DNA from: Nocardioides daeguensis
Lineage (GTDB): Bacteria > Actinomycetota > Actinomycetes > Propionibacteriales > Nocardioidaceae
Direction: 5' to 3'
Assembly: GCF_019192965.1 (NCBI RefSeq)
Contig: NZ_JAHTKU010000008.1
Location: forward strand, 1 to 64,000
Length of the DNA: 64,000 bases
In this document: positions 49,915 through 59,967 of the stretch, one piece after another
How positions within the stretch are numbered: position 1 is the stretch's first letter
How the letters are laid out: every line of letters starts with the position of its first letter
Position numbers and translations under genes: made by a program
The notes under the pieces: model-generated
Seen by the model: the letters and a program-made list of their open reading frames with translations, nothing else
The model's database searches: none
What the model was told of the DNA's origin: nothing

Positions 49915-51440
49915 CGCTCCGCCACCTCCACCCAGCCGAGGGTGCGCTGTACGGCCTTGTGCCACTGGGCGTAGCCCGCCGCCCGGCGCTCCTCGTCCCA
50001 CTGCGGTTCCCAGCGGGTGTCCTCGCGCCAGTTCTGCCGCAGCTCGTCGGTGTCGTGCCAGTAGCCGACGGACAGGCCGGCGGCGTATGCAGCGCCGAGG
50101 GCCGTCGTCTCGGGGACCACCGGCCGGGACACCGGTACGCCGAGCACGTCGGCCTGGATCTGCATGCAGAGGCCGTTGAGGGTGACTCCGCCGTCGACCT
50201 TGAGCACCTCGAGCGCGACTCCGGAGTCGGCTGCCATCGCCTCGATCACGTCACGCGACTGGTAGCAGATCGCCTCCAGCGTCGCCCGCGCGACGTGGGC
50301 GTTGGTGTTGTAGCGCGACAGGCCCACGATCGCGCCCCGCGCGTCCGAGCGCCAGTGCGGAGCGAACAGGCCGGAGAACGCGGGCACGAAGTACACGCCG
50401 CCGTTGTCGTCGACCTGGCGGGCCAGGGCCTCCGACTCCGCGGCCCCGCTGATGATCCCGAGCTGGTCGCGCAGCCACTGCACGGCCGACCCGGTGACCG
50501 CGATGGAGCCTTCGAGCGCGTAGACGCACGGCTGGTCGCCAAGCTGGTAGGCGGGCGTGGTCAGCAGACCGGACGTCGAGCGGACGATCTCGGTTCCGGT
50601 GTTGAGCAGCATGAAGTTGCCGGTGCCGTAGGTGTTCTTGGCCTCGCCGGGCGCGAAGCAGACCTGCCCGACGGTTGCGGCCTGCTGGTCGCCGAGGATG
50701 CCGGTGATCGGGACCTCGCCGCCGAACGGGCCGTTGGCTCGGGTGAGGCCGTACGGCGTGGTGGCCGACGACTCGCGGATCTGCGGCAGCATCGCGCGCG
50801 GGACGCCGAAGAAGCCGAGCAGCTCGTCGTCCCAGTCGAGGGTCTCGAGGTCCATCAGCATGGTGCGACTGGCGTTGGTCACGTCGGTGACGTGTACGCC
50901 GCCGTCCGGGCCGCCGGTGAGGTTCCACAGCACCCAGGTGTCCGGCGTGCCGAACAGGGCGTCGCCTCGTTCGGCGGCCTCGCGCGCACCGGGCACGTTC
51001 TCCAGGATCCACTGCAGCTTCCCGCCGGAGAAGTACGTCGCCGGCGGCAACCCGGCGCGGTGCCGGATCACGTCGCCGCGCCCGTCCCGCTCGAGAGCGG
51101 CGGCGATCGCGTCGGTGCGGGTGTCCTGCCAGACGATCGCGCTGGACAGCGGCCGGCCGGTGCGCCGGTCCCACACGATCGTGGTCTCCCGCTGGTTGGT
51201 GATGCCGACGGCGGCGAGGTCATGTGCCCCCAGCCGCGCCTTGGCCAGCGCGGTCTGCACGACCGCGGAGGTCCGCTCCCAGATCTCGATCGGGTTGTGC
51301 TCGACCCAGCCGGCCCGCGGCAGGATCTGGGTGTGCTCGAGCTGGTGCCGCACCACCTCCGAGCCGCTGTGGTCGAACACCATGAACCGCGTGCTCGTCG
51401 TACCCTGGTCGATCGCCCCCACGAACCGTGCCTGCGCCAT
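49911..51440 (-). CDS. glpK: glycerol kinase
   Basis: 509 residues, FGGY kinase. [13 protein letters not shown] phosphate loop, the central [13 protein letters not shown] stretch, [12 protein letters not shown] and [19 protein letters not shown] near the C-terminus. It makes glycerol-3-phosphate for glpD, the next gene. No glpF facilitator or glp regulator is in the window. TAGGCT ends six bases before the ATG. Confidence 0.94.
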   Translation of the reverse strand: MAQARFVGAIDQGTTSTRFMVFDHSGSEVVRHQLEHTQILPRAGWVEHNPIEIWERTSAVVQTALAKARLGAHDLAAVGITNQRETTIVWDRRTGRPLSSAIVWQDTRTDAIAAALERDGRGDVIRHRAGLPPATYFSGGKLQWILENVPGAREAAERGDALFGTPDTWVLWNLTGGPDGGVHVTDVTNASRTMLMDLETLDWDDELLGFFGVPRAMLPQIRESSATTPYGLTRANGPFGGEVPITGILGDQQAATVGQVCFAPGEAKNTYGTGNFMLLNTGTEIVRSTSGLLTTPAYQLGDQPCVYALEGSIAVTGSAVQWLRDQLGIISGAAESEALARQVDDNGGVYFVPAFSGLFAPHWRSDARGAIVGLSRYNTNAHVARATLEAICYQSRDVIEAMAADSGVALEVLKVDGGVTLNGLCMQIQADVLGVPVSRPVVPETTALGAAYAAGLSVGYWHDTDELRQNWREDTRWEPQWDEERRAAGYAQWHKAVQRTLGWVEVAER

Positions 51441-51446
51441 GGCCGA

Positions 51447-51452
51447 AGCCTA
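51447..51452 (-). promoter_or_regulatory. -10 element, leaderless, for the glpK-glpD-SDR operon
   Basis: Minus-strand TAGGCT ends six bases before the ATG at 51440. Confidence 0.5.
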
Positions 51453-51521
51453 CGGAACCGGCGGGCAGGCTCAGGGACATACCGGATGCGGGACGGGGTG
51501 ATGCTCTGTCAGGGTGGGGAC

Positions 51522-52286
51522 ATGACGACCGCCGTGGCAGCCAGGGCCATCGACCTCTACAAGATCTACGGATCCGGCGACTCGGAGGTCCGCGCCCTGG
51601 ACGGGGTGACCCTCGACATCGGCGCCGGCGAGTTCACCGCCATCATGGGGCCCTCGGGCTCGGGCAAGTCGACGCTCATGCACTGCCTCGCCGCCCTCGA
51701 CACCCCGACCTCCGGGGACGTGCAGATCGGCGAGACCCGGCTCTCGCGACTGCGCGACAAGGCGCTCACGACGCTGCGCCGCGAGCAGGTCGGGTTCGTC
51801 TTCCAGGCCTTCAACCTGGTGCCGACGCTCAGCGCGCGCGAGAACATCCTGCTGCCGCTCAGCCTCGCCGGCAGCAAGCCGGACCAGGCATGGTTCGACA
51901 CGGTGGTCGACAGCGTCGGCCTGCGCGACCGCCTCGGCCACCGTCCCTCCCAGATGTCCGGTGGGCAACAGCAGCGCGTCGCGTGTGCGCGGGCGCTGGT
52001 CAGCAAGCCCTCGATCGTGTTCGCCGACGAGCCGACGGGCAACCTCGACAGCACCTCGAGCGCGGAGGTGCTGGCCTTCCTGCGCCGCAGCGTCGACGAG
52101 TTCGGCCAGACGATCGTCATGGTCACCCACGACGCCGTCGCCGCGTCGTACTGCGACCGGGTGGTGTTCCTGGCCGACGGCCGGGTCGTCGACGAGATCC
52201 GCGACCCCGACCGCGACCAGATCCTGGCGCACATGACGGCCCTGCAGACGGCGGCCGCGGCCCCGCGCGAGGAGAGGACGGCCTGA
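51522..52286 (+). CDS. MacB/LolD-type ABC ATPase
   Basis: 254 residues. Walker A GPSGSGKSTL, signature MSGGQQQRVACARAL, Walker B IVFADEPTGNLD, switch His in VTHDAVAA, with the FQAFNLVPTLSARENI Q-loop of the MacB/LolD/FtsE branch. It powers a mechanotransmission permease, the next gene, one base away. The start at 51522 is just after a CAGGGT box (six bases). Confidence 0.9.
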   Translation: MTTAVAARAIDLYKIYGSGDSEVRALDGVTLDIGAGEFTAIMGPSGSGKSTLMHCLAALDTPTSGDVQIGETRLSRLRDKALTTLRREQVGFVFQAFNLVPTLSARENILLPLSLAGSKPDQAWFDTVVDSVGLRDRLGHRPSQMSGGQQQRVACARALVSKPSIVFADEPTGNLDSTSSAEVLAFLRRSVDEFGQTIVMVTHDAVAASYCDRVVFLADGRVVDEIRDPDRDQILAHMTALQTAAAAPREERTA

Positions 52287-52287
52287 C

Positions 52288-54846
52288 GTGCTGCGCCTGG
52301 TCCTGCGCAACCTACTGGCCCGCAAGGTACGGCTCGTCATGAGCGGGCTGTCGGTGATCCTCGGCGTGGCCTTCCTCTCGGGGGTGCTGGTCTTCAGCAA
52401 CGGCCTGTCGACCACGTTCGACGGGATCATCCACGGCTCGACGCCCGACGGCGTCGTGCGCACGGTCAACTCCGACTCGTTCGACGCGGGCTACTCGGGG
52501 CAGTCCGACCGCGCCCTGAGCCCGGCCGACCTCGACCGCCTCCGCCAGCTCCCCGAGGTGGCCCGCGCCGACGGCGACGTGGCCGGGATCGGGATGAGCC
52601 TGCTCGCCAGCGACGGGACCCTGATCGGCGGCACGGGCGCGCCCACCCTGGCGTTCAACCACACCGACAGCCCGAACATGGACGGCGAGCGGACACTGGT
52701 GCTGAAGTCCGGCGCCTGGCCCGAGCGCCCCGGCGAGGTCGTGCTCGACGAGGCCGCGGCCGAGGCCGGCGACTACGGCCTCGGCGACGACGTCAAGCTG
52801 CTCGCGCCGTTCGGCACGGTCGAGCGCACGGCGAAGCTGGTCGGCACCGCCGAGTTCAACGGGGGCGGTACGGCGGGCGCGACGCTGCTGATCTTCACCA
52901 CCCAGGAGGCGCAGCAGCTCTTCCTGGGCGGCAAGGACGCCTACAACCAGATCAGCCTGACCGCAGCCGACGGGGTGACCCAGCGGCAGCTGGCCGACGC
53001 GGCCGCAGCCGTGCTCCCCGACGGGTTCGAGGCCGTCACCGGTGACGAGGTGGCCGCGGAGTCACAGGACGCCGTCGGCGCCTTCCTCGGCATCATCAAC
53101 ACCTTCCTGCTCGTGTTCGCGATCATCGCGGTCATCGTCGGCGGCTTCATCATCGTCAACACCTTCACGATCCTGGTGGCCCAGCGCACCCGTGAGCTCG
53201 CCCTGCTGCGTGCCCTCGGCGCCGGGCGCGGTCAGGTCACCCGGTCGGTCCTCGTGGAGGCCCTCGCGCTGGCCCTGGTCGCGACGACCGTCGGGATCGG
53301 CCTCGGGCTGCTGCTGGCCCGCGGCCTGGCCGCCATGCTGCGCTCGATCGGTCTCGACATCGCGAGCGCCGCGCTCGACCTGACCACCCGCGCGATCGTG
53401 GTCAGCTACGTCGTGGGGATCGGAGTCACGCTGGCTGCGGCCTACCTGCCCGCCCGCCGCGGCGCCCGGGTGGCGCCCGTGGCGGCGATGCGCGCGGACG
53501 CCGTGCCCGAGCGGGGGTCGCTGCGCCGTCGTAGCCTCGTCGGCGCGGTGCTCCTGACCGTCGGCGCCGCCTTCGCGGCCGCCGGCCTCCTCGGGGCGCC
53601 CGGATCCGACGCCGCCTGGATCGGCGTCGGCGCGGTGATCTGGATCCTGACCGTCGCCGCGATCAGCCCGGTCATCGGCAAACCGGTCCTCGCGCTGTGC
53701 CGCTCGGTGTTCGGTGCGCTGTTCGGGACGACCGGACGCCTGGCGGGCGAGAACGCCCTGCGCGACCCGCGCCGCACCGGCGCCACGGCCTCGGCCCTGA
53801 TGATCGGCCTGGCCCTCGTCTCGACCATCGGCGTCCTGGCCGCCTCGCTCAACGCGTCGGTCGACGACGTCGTGGACGAACAGTTCACGGCGGACCTGCT
53901 GGTGCAGAACTCGAACTTCCTGCCGTTCTCGACCGAGATCGGCGACCGGGTGGCCGAGGTGCCGGGGGTCGACGTCGTCAGCCGACAGCAGTGGACCGCC
54001 GCGCGGGTCGCCTCCGGCCCGCACCCGGACAAGACCGTGACCGTCGCCGGCAGCGACGCCGAGTACGCCCGGATCTACCACCCCGACGTGGTGTCGGGCC
54101 GGGCCACGCCGGCCGGCGCCCAGGCCGTCCTGTTCCGCTCGCTGGCCCGTGACCTCGACCTCGAGGTCGGTGACCGGCTGGACCTGAGCTTCCAGGGCGG
54201 CACGACGCTCGACCTCGAGGTCGCCGGCATCGTCGAGTCCTCCGAGACGACCTCCGAGGTCACCGTCCCGCTGGACCAGCTCGCCGCGGCCGGGGTGTTG
54301 CGCCAGGACTCGACGCTGAGCATCCTCATCGACCCCGCGGCCGACCCCGAGAAGGTGCGCGACGCCGTCGACGCCACCGCCGCGTCGGCGCCCATCGTGG
54401 GCGTCTACGACAAGGAGGGCTTCGCCGACCAGATCCGCGGCCAGGTCAACCAGCTGCTCTACCTGATCTACGGCCTGCTGGCGCTGGCCATCGTGATCGC
54501 GGTCATCGGCATCGTCAACACGCTCGGGCTCAGCGTGATCGAGCGGACCCGGGAGATCGGCCTGCTCCGGGCCCTCGGCATGAGCCGCGCCAAGCTGCGC
54601 CGCATGGTGACCTTGGAGTCGGTTGCGATCGCGGTCCTCGGCGCGGTGCTCGGCATGGCGCTGGGCCTGCTCATCGGGGTGCTGCTCCAGCGTTCGCTCT
54701 CCGACAACCTGACCAGCCTCGGCCTGCCGCTGGGACAGCTGGGCGCGTTCCTGGTCGTGGCGATCGTGGTCGGCGTCCTCGCCGCGGTGCTGCCGGCGAT
54801 CCGGGCGAGCCGGCTGGACGTGCTCGAGGCGATCGCCAGCGAGTAG
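52288..54846 (+). CDS. FtsX/MacB-type ABC permease (duplicated)
   Basis: 852 residues. One helix near 15-40, an outer domain, three helices near 265-395, then a second copy: helix, outer domain (VVSRQQWTAARVASG) and three C-terminal helices. Both FtsX modules have the TREL/TREI-xLLRALG motif (RTRELALLRALG; RTREIGLLRALGMS). Tripartite or lipoprotein-type export, or mechanical signalling, is likely; the substrate is unknown. It starts with GTG and ends three bases from the convergent ABC-F gene. Confidence 0.88.
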   Translation: MLRLVLRNLLARKVRLVMSGLSVILGVAFLSGVLVFSNGLSTTFDGIIHGSTPDGVVRTVNSDSFDAGYSGQSDRALSPADLDRLRQLPEVARADGDVAGIGMSLLASDGTLIGGTGAPTLAFNHTDSPNMDGERTLVLKSGAWPERPGEVVLDEAAAEAGDYGLGDDVKLLAPFGTVERTAKLVGTAEFNGGGTAGATLLIFTTQEAQQLFLGGKDAYNQISLTAADGVTQRQLADAAAAVLPDGFEAVTGDEVAAESQDAVGAFLGIINTFLLVFAIIAVIVGGFIIVNTFTILVAQRTRELALLRALGAGRGQVTRSVLVEALALALVATTVGIGLGLLLARGLAAMLRSIGLDIASAALDLTTRAIVVSYVVGIGVTLAAAYLPARRGARVAPVAAMRADAVPERGSLRRRSLVGAVLLTVGAAFAAAGLLGAPGSDAAWIGVGAVIWILTVAAISPVIGKPVLALCRSVFGALFGTTGRLAGENALRDPRRTGATASALMIGLALVSTIGVLAASLNASVDDVVDEQFTADLLVQNSNFLPFSTEIGDRVAEVPGVDVVSRQQWTAARVASGPHPDKTVTVAGSDAEYARIYHPDVVSGRATPAGAQAVLFRSLARDLDLEVGDRLDLSFQGGTTLDLEVAGIVESSETTSEVTVPLDQLAAAGVLRQDSTLSILIDPAADPEKVRDAVDATAASAPIVGVYDKEGFADQIRGQVNQLLYLIYGLLALAIVIAVIGIVNTLGLSVIERTREIGLLRALGMSRAKLRRMVTLESVAIAVLGAVLGMALGLLIGVLLQRSLSDNLTSLGLPLGQLGAFLVVAIVVGVLAAVLPAIRASRLDVLEAIASE

Positions 54847-54849
54847 CGC

Positions 54850-56448
54850 TCAGGCGAGCGCGACGAGGTCGGCGTAGTCCGGGCTCCACAGGTCCTCGAC
54901 GCCGTCGGGCAGGATCAGCACCCGGTCCGGCTCGAGGGCGTGGACGGCGCCCTCGTCGTGGGTCACCAGCACGATCGCGCCCTCGTAGCGGCGGATCGCG
55001 TTGAGCACCTCCTCGCGCGAGGCCGGGTCGAGGTTGTTGGTCGGCTCGTCGAGGAGCAGCACGTTGGCGGCCGAGACGACGAGCGAGGCCAGCGCCAGCC
55101 GGGTCTTCTCGCCGCCGGACAGGACCCCGGCCGGCTTGTGGACGTCGTCGCCGGAGAACAGGAACGAGCCGAGGACCGAGCGGGCCTCGGTGTCGGTGAG
55201 CTGCGGCGCCGAGGACTGCATGTTCTCCAGCACCGTCCGCTGCACGTCGAGCGTCTCGTGCTCCTGGGCGTAGTAGCCGACCTTGAGCCCGTGGCCCGCG
55301 ACGACCTCGCCGGTGTCGGGCTTGTCGACGCCCGCGAGGATGCGCAGCATCGTCGTCTTGCCGGCGCCGTTGAGGCCGAGGATCACCACGCGGGAGCCCT
55401 TGTCGATGGCGAGGTCCACGGCGGTGAAGATCTCGAGGGCGCCGTACGACTTGGACAGGTCGTGGGCGGACAGCGGGGTGCGGCCGCAGGCGGCCGGGGT
55501 CGGGAACTTGATCGCTGCGACCTTGTCGGACTGCCGCTCGCCCTCGACACCGTCGAGCAGCTTCTCGGCCCGCTTGAGCATCTGTTGGGCGGCGCTCGCC
55601 TTGGTGGCCTTCGCGCGCATCTTGTTGGCCTGGTCGGTGAGCGTCTTGGCCTTGTTCTGGGCGTTCATCAGCTCGCGCTTGCGGCGGGCCTCGTCGGTCT
55701 CGCGCTGGGTGAGGTAGTTCTTCCAGCCCATGTTGTAGACGTCGATCACCGATCGGTTGGCGTCGAGGTGGAAGACCTTGTTGACGGTCTCCTCGAGCAG
55801 GTCGTTGTCGTGGCTGATCACGATGAAGCCGCCCTTGTAGGACTTCATCCAGTCCCGCAGCCAGGTGATCGAGTCGGCGTCGAGGTGGTTGGTCGGCTCG
55901 TCGAGCACCAGCACCTCGGCGCTGGAGAACAGGATCCGGGCCAGCTCGACGCGACGGCGCTGACCACCCGAGAGGGTGCCGAGCGGCTGGTCCATCAGCC
56001 GGTCCGGGATGCCCAGGCTCTGGGCGATCTGGAGCGCCTCGCTCTCGGCGGCGTACCCGCCGCCGGCGTCGAGCTCGTCCTGCGCGCGCTGGAACTTGCG
56101 GAACGCCTTGTCCCGCTCGTTCGGGTCGTCGGAGGCCATGGCCACCTCGGCGGCCCGCATCCGTCGTACGGCGTCGTCGAGCCCTCGGGCCGACAGGATC
56201 CGGTCGCGGACGATCACCTCGGGGTCACCCACGCGCGGGTCCTGCGGCAGGTAGCCGAGCTCACCGCTGTTGGTCACCGAGCCGCCGGCGGGCAGCGCGT
56301 CTCCGGCGAGGACCTTGGTGAGGGTGGTCTTGCCGGCGCCGTTGCGGCCGACGAGGCCGACCTTGTCGCCGGGGCCGACGCGGAAGCTGACGTTCTCCAT
56401 GAGGAGCCGCGCACCGACGCGTACCTCGAGCTGGTGCACTGTGATCAT
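54850..56448 (-). CDS. ABC-F family ribosome-associated ATPase
   Basis: 532 residues with two ABC domains and no membrane segment. Walker A GRNGAGKTT and GLNGAGKTT; signatures LSGGQRRRVELARIL and LSGGEKTRLALASLV; LLDEPTNNLD. The linker (KRELMNAQNKAKTLTDQANKM region, about 270-320) is the P-site tRNA-interaction motif. ABC-F proteins act on the ribosome in translation control or antibiotic protection. Which subfamily is not decided. The ATG at 56448 starts the first domain; upstream frame codons are antisense. Confidence 0.88.
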   Translation of the reverse strand: MITVHQLEVRVGARLLMENVSFRVGPGDKVGLVGRNGAGKTTLTKVLAGDALPAGGSVTNSGELGYLPQDPRVGDPEVIVRDRILSARGLDDAVRRMRAAEVAMASDDPNERDKAFRKFQRAQDELDAGGGYAAESEALQIAQSLGIPDRLMDQPLGTLSGGQRRRVELARILFSSAEVLVLDEPTNHLDADSITWLRDWMKSYKGGFIVISHDNDLLEETVNKVFHLDANRSVIDVYNMGWKNYLTQRETDEARRKRELMNAQNKAKTLTDQANKMRAKATKASAAQQMLKRAEKLLDGVEGERQSDKVAAIKFPTPAACGRTPLSAHDLSKSYGALEIFTAVDLAIDKGSRVVILGLNGAGKTTMLRILAGVDKPDTGEVVAGHGLKVGYYAQEHETLDVQRTVLENMQSSAPQLTDTEARSVLGSFLFSGDDVHKPAGVLSGGEKTRLALASLVVSAANVLLLDEPTNNLDPASREEVLNAIRRYEGAIVLVTHDEGAVHALEPDRVLILPDGVEDLWSPDYADLVALA

Positions 56449-56505
56449 GACGTGCGCCAGTCTCCCACGCCCGTTCGGCACCCCCTAAACGGCAGGCCCG
56501 TGCCC

Positions 56506-56511
56506 TAGGGT
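56506..56511 (+). promoter_or_regulatory. -10 element, leaderless, for the metallopeptidase
   Basis: TAGGGT ends seven bases before the GTG at 56519. Confidence 0.5.
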
Positions 56512-56518
56512 GCTGCAC

Positions 56519-57481
56519 GTGGTGCGATTCAATCCGAAGGCCCGCCTCGACCAGTCTCGGGTCCGTGACGCCGGCTCCGGCGGGGGCGGCGGCGGGGGCG
56601 GAGGCCTCGGGGGTGGCGGTATGCGCATCCCGATCCCCAGCGGCAAGGGCGGCGTCGGTGGCCTGGTCGGCGTGGTCCTGGTCGTGGTCCTCACCCTGCT
56701 GCTCGGCGGCAATCCGTTCAGCGGAGGCGGCGACGGCGGCCTCGGCAACGTCTACTCCCCGTCGCGCCTGAGCGACCAGCAGCAGGGCACCGACCGGTAC
56801 GCCCACTGCCGGACCGGTGAGGACGCCAACAACAGCCAGGACTGCGCCCGGGTCGCGATCGAGAACTCGCTGACCGACTACTGGGAGTCCGAGCTCGGCG
56901 GCAAGTTCCGGCCCGAGCAGGCCATGATCACCTTCTCCGGTTCGGTGGACACCGGCTGCGGCGCCGCCTCCTCGGCGGTCGGGCCGTTCTACTGCCCCAG
57001 CGACGAGACGATCTACCTCGACACCACCTTCTTCGACGACGTCCTCGAGGCCCAGCTCGGCGGGCCCGAGGGCAGCTTCGTGGAGTTCTACGTCCTCGCC
57101 CACGAGTACGGCCACCACATCTCCGACCTGCTGGGCTACATGGGACAGGTGCGCAGCCAACAGACCGGTCCGCAGAGCGACGGCGTGCGCCTCGAGCTCC
57201 AGGCCGACTGCTATGCGGGCATGTGGGCCAAGCATGCGACCACCACCGAGGACGCGTCTGGCGAGAAGCTGATCCTCGACCTGACCCAGGACGACATCAA
57301 CCAGGCCATCGAGGCGGCCAAGGCGGTCGGCGACGACTACATCCAGAAGCGGGCCGGCGGCCGCGTCGAGCAGGAGGCCTGGACGCACGGTTCGTCCGCG
57401 CAGCGCCAGAAGTGGTTCATGATCGGCTACCAGGACGGCACCCTCGAGGCCTGCGACACCTTCGCGGCCGACAAGGTCTGA
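56519..57481 (+). CDS. neutral zinc metallopeptidase, YpfJ type
   Basis: 320 residues. N-terminal RFNPKARLD and a glycine-rich run, one membrane anchor (about 50-68), then the zinc motif HEYGHHI (about residues 200-206) with a distal Glu in LELQADCYAG. Two Cys pairs (SQDCARV, DTGCGAA, PFYCPSD, ADCYAG) suggest disulfides outside. The function is unknown. GTG 56519 fits a leaderless start; GTG 56522 is the alternative and 56510 is less likely. Confidence 0.86.
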   Translation: MVRFNPKARLDQSRVRDAGSGGGGGGGGGLGGGGMRIPIPSGKGGVGGLVGVVLVVVLTLLLGGNPFSGGGDGGLGNVYSPSRLSDQQQGTDRYAHCRTGEDANNSQDCARVAIENSLTDYWESELGGKFRPEQAMITFSGSVDTGCGAASSAVGPFYCPSDETIYLDTTFFDDVLEAQLGGPEGSFVEFYVLAHEYGHHISDLLGYMGQVRSQQTGPQSDGVRLELQADCYAGMWAKHATTTEDASGEKLILDLTQDDINQAIEAAKAVGDDYIQKRAGGRVEQEAWTHGSSAQRQKWFMIGYQDGTLEACDTFAADKV

Positions 57482-57500
57482 CCCGCGGGCCCGGTGGCGC

Positions 57501-58406
57501 CTACAGCTCCAGCAGGGACTCCATGTGCCCGAACGTGCGCTGCAGCGTGCGCAGGTGGGGCGCGACAGCCGGGTGGCGGTACTTGCCCGCCAGGGCCCCC
57601 TCGCCACCGGCGACCCGGGCGAGTGCCCACTCGGCGCGGTTGAGCGCGGTGTAGACGGCCGTCACCCGGGCGCCCAGGACGACGCTGTCGCGCTCGGCGA
57701 TGCCGGCGGGCTGGCCGAGCAGGTAGGCGTCGAGGAGCGGCTCGAACTCCTCGCGCGTGGACAGCGAGAGGTAGCCGAGGTCACCCCCGACCGGACCGTG
57801 GCCCAGCGTGCCCCAGTCGATGGCGACGGCGTCGTCCGCGTCGCGTCCCGGCAGGTTCGACGCGGTCGGGTCGCCGTGCTGCGGGACCTGGGGCAGGCCG
57901 TCGAGCAGGCTGAGCATCCGCTCGCGGTGGGTCCACAGGTGCTCGGCCACGTCGGCGACCGTGGTGCGAGCCAGGGTGGCCCAGCCGCCTCGGCGCTCGA
58001 CCCGGGCGAGTCGGTCGCGCAGCAGCGTGGTGGCGAGGAATCCCGGGTGGCCGAGCTCGGCTCCGGAGAACCGCCCGAGGGAGAGCGCGAGGAAGAGCCC
58101 GCTCGAGGCGGCGTCCTCGACCCAGTCGCGCACGATCGTCACCCCCTCCTCGTCCTCCTCGACCGAGGCACCCGGCGCCCGCAGCCCGGGCGTCTCGCTG
58201 GTCAGGCCGGCCAGCAGCACGTCGGCCTCGCGTCGCCAGTAGCCCGCATGGGTCCGCTCGGAGAGCACGGCCGGGTCGCCCGGCGCCGGTGCGCCGAGCC
58301 GCTTGACCACCACGGGCCGCCCGCCGAGAGCGGTCCGCCACACGCCCACGGTGGACGTCCCCGTGCCTCCGGGGAGCGCCACCCAGTCGGGCTCGGGCTG
58401 CCACAT
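57501..58406 (-). CDS. aminoglycoside-phosphotransferase-like kinase fold protein
   Basis: 301 residues. Kinase-like pattern: WRTALGGRPVVVKRLG with the Lys, Brenner-like VPQHGDPTASNLPG (HGDxxxxN), then AIDWGTLGHGPVGGDLGYL for the metal Asp. Small-molecule kinase of unknown substrate, perhaps a resistance-like or maltokinase-like enzyme. The ATG at 58406 is supported by TAGTTT seven bases upstream; a TTG start nine bases further up is less likely. Confidence 0.8.
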   Translation of the reverse strand: MWQPEPDWVALPGGTGTSTVGVWRTALGGRPVVVKRLGAPAPGDPAVLSERTHAGYWRREADVLLAGLTSETPGLRAPGASVEEDEEGVTIVRDWVEDAASSGLFLALSLGRFSGAELGHPGFLATTLLRDRLARVERRGGWATLARTTVADVAEHLWTHRERMLSLLDGLPQVPQHGDPTASNLPGRDADDAVAIDWGTLGHGPVGGDLGYLSLSTREEFEPLLDAYLLGQPAGIAERDSVVLGARVTAVYTALNRAEWALARVAGGEGALAGKYRHPAVAPHLRTLQRTFGHMESLLEL

Positions 58407-58413
58407 GGTGGGC

Positions 58414-58419
58414 AAACTA
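58414..58419 (-). promoter_or_regulatory. -10 element inside the stop codon of the ABC permease gene
   Basis: Minus-strand TAGTTT (58414-58419) ends seven bases before ATG 58406. Its TAG is also the permease stop codon. Confidence 0.45.
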
Positions 58420-59967
58420 GCCGATGTCGCGCTCGCGGAACCGCCACCACGCCACGGTGAGCAGCGCGGCGGCCACGGCGCTCAAGCCGCCGGCACTCCC
58501 CCAGCTCCAGGCGTCGGCCGGCAGCGAGGGCACGTGGGAGTACGGCGACAGCCCGGTCAGCCACCCGGGGAGCTCGAGGAGGTCGCCGAGGAGGCTGAGC
58601 GTCAGGAAGGCAGCCGGCCACGCCCACACCAAGGGCGACCAGCGCAGCCCGGCCGAGAGCGACAGCACCGCCAGCGCACCGACGACCCAGGACGCGGGAG
58701 CCCAGGCCAGCGCGGCGAGGAGCAGGTTGCCGATGCCGGGACCGTCCGCGGCGACGTACCCGATCCACAGTCCGGCTCCCGTCACGACGAGCAGCCACGC
58801 GGTCCCGACCAGCGCGAGGACCGCCGACGCCGCGAACCACCGGCTGCGACTGGTCGCCGTGGCGAGGACCAGCTCGGCACGCCCGTCCTCCTCGTCGTGC
58901 CCCGCGTGGTTGACGACGGTCACCGCGAAGTAGGTGAGCACCACCGCGACGACGGAGAGGATGGCCGCGACCAGCGCGCCGCCGAGCTCGTCGATGATCG
59001 ACTGGGCGACCTCGGCGTCCAGCAGGTCCCCGATGCCGGGCGCGATCATGCCGAACACGACGCCCAGGACGCCGGCCGCCACCGACCACAGCAGGAGCGT
59101 GACGGTGTGGACCTTGATCGCCAGCGCGAAGGCGTCGGCCAGCCGGGGCGAGCCGGTCCGCGGGCCGGGCCGCGTCGGCACCAGGCCCGAGCCGAGGTCG
59201 CGCCGGGAGCGCAGCGCGAAGGCGAGGGCCACGAGGGCCCCGGACACCAGGAGGTAGCAGGGCAGGAGCCACCAGCGCACGTCGCCGTACGCCCGCACCT
59301 GGGTGTTCCACCCCAGCGGCGAGACCCAGCTCAGCCACGCGGGGCCCGTGTCGCCGGCAGCGCGCAGCACGAAGAGAACCCCCACCGTCCCGGCCGCGTA
59401 CGCCGCACAGGTGCGTGCGCTGGCCGAGAGCTGGGCCGTCACGGCGGCGATCCCCGCAGCCACCAGCGCGGTGCCGGCCCAGAGCGCGCCGAAGGCCAGC
59501 GAGCCGGCCCCGTCGAGCCCGGAGACGGTGTTGCCGAGGGCAGTGAGCACACCCAGCACCAGCGCCAGGAGGACCGCCTCGAGCAGGGTCGCGAACAGGG
59601 GCGCGTGCCGGCCGACGGCGGTGCCCCCGACGAGCTCGGTGCGGCCGGTCTCCTCCTCGACCCGGGTGTGCCGGCGGACCACCACGATGAACAGGACAGC
59701 GACGAAGACCGCGTAGAGCACGGTCATCTTCGTCATCGCCAGCTCGCCCTCGCTGGTGACGTCGAGGATCGGGCCGTAGAGGGCGACGATCGCGGGGCTG
59801 GCGTTGATCGCCTCGGCCGCCCGGACCCGGTCCGCCTGGTCGGCGTACAGTCCCGGGGTCGCGGCGGCCGAGGCGATGCTCATCAGCACCAGGACGGCGA
59901 GGGCGACCGGCGCCAGCACCCGGTCCTGACGCAGGCCGAGCCGCAGCAGGAGCCGCCAGCCGGTCAC
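58417..59967 (-). CDS. ABC-2 type exporter permease (second copy)
   Basis: 516 residues with about twelve helices in two halves; loops [16 protein letters not shown] and [16 protein letters not shown]. Paralogue of the permease at 11815. The GTG start overlaps the ATPase stop by four bases (GTGA 59964-59967). Export substrate unknown; likely regulated with the ATPase by the divergent MarR-like gene. Confidence 0.86.
   Translation of the reverse strand: MTGWRLLLRLGLRQDRVLAPVALAVLVLMSIASAAATPGLYADQADRVRAAEAINASPAIVALYGPILDVTSEGELAMTKMTVLYAVFVAVLFIVVVRRHTRVEEETGRTELVGGTAVGRHAPLFATLLEAVLLALVLGVLTALGNTVSGLDGAGSLAFGALWAGTALVAAGIAAVTAQLSASARTCAAYAAGTVGVLFVLRAAGDTGPAWLSWVSPLGWNTQVRAYGDVRWWLLPCYLLVSGALVALAFALRSRRDLGSGLVPTRPGPRTGSPRLADAFALAIKVHTVTLLLWSVAAGVLGVVFGMIAPGIGDLLDAEVAQSIIDELGGALVAAILSVVAVVLTYFAVTVVNHAGHDEEDGRAELVLATATSRSRWFAASAVLALVGTAWLLVVTGAGLWIGYVAADGPGIGNLLLAALAWAPASWVVGALAVLSLSAGLRWSPLVWAWPAAFLTLSLLGDLLELPGWLTGLSPYSHVPSLPADAWSWGSAGGLSAVAAALLTVAWWRFRERDIG

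Noticed and set aside
47245..49974. A 909-residue plus-strand frame opposite glpD
   Set aside because: Antisense to glpD, with no promoter box, no ribosome site and no recognisable domain.
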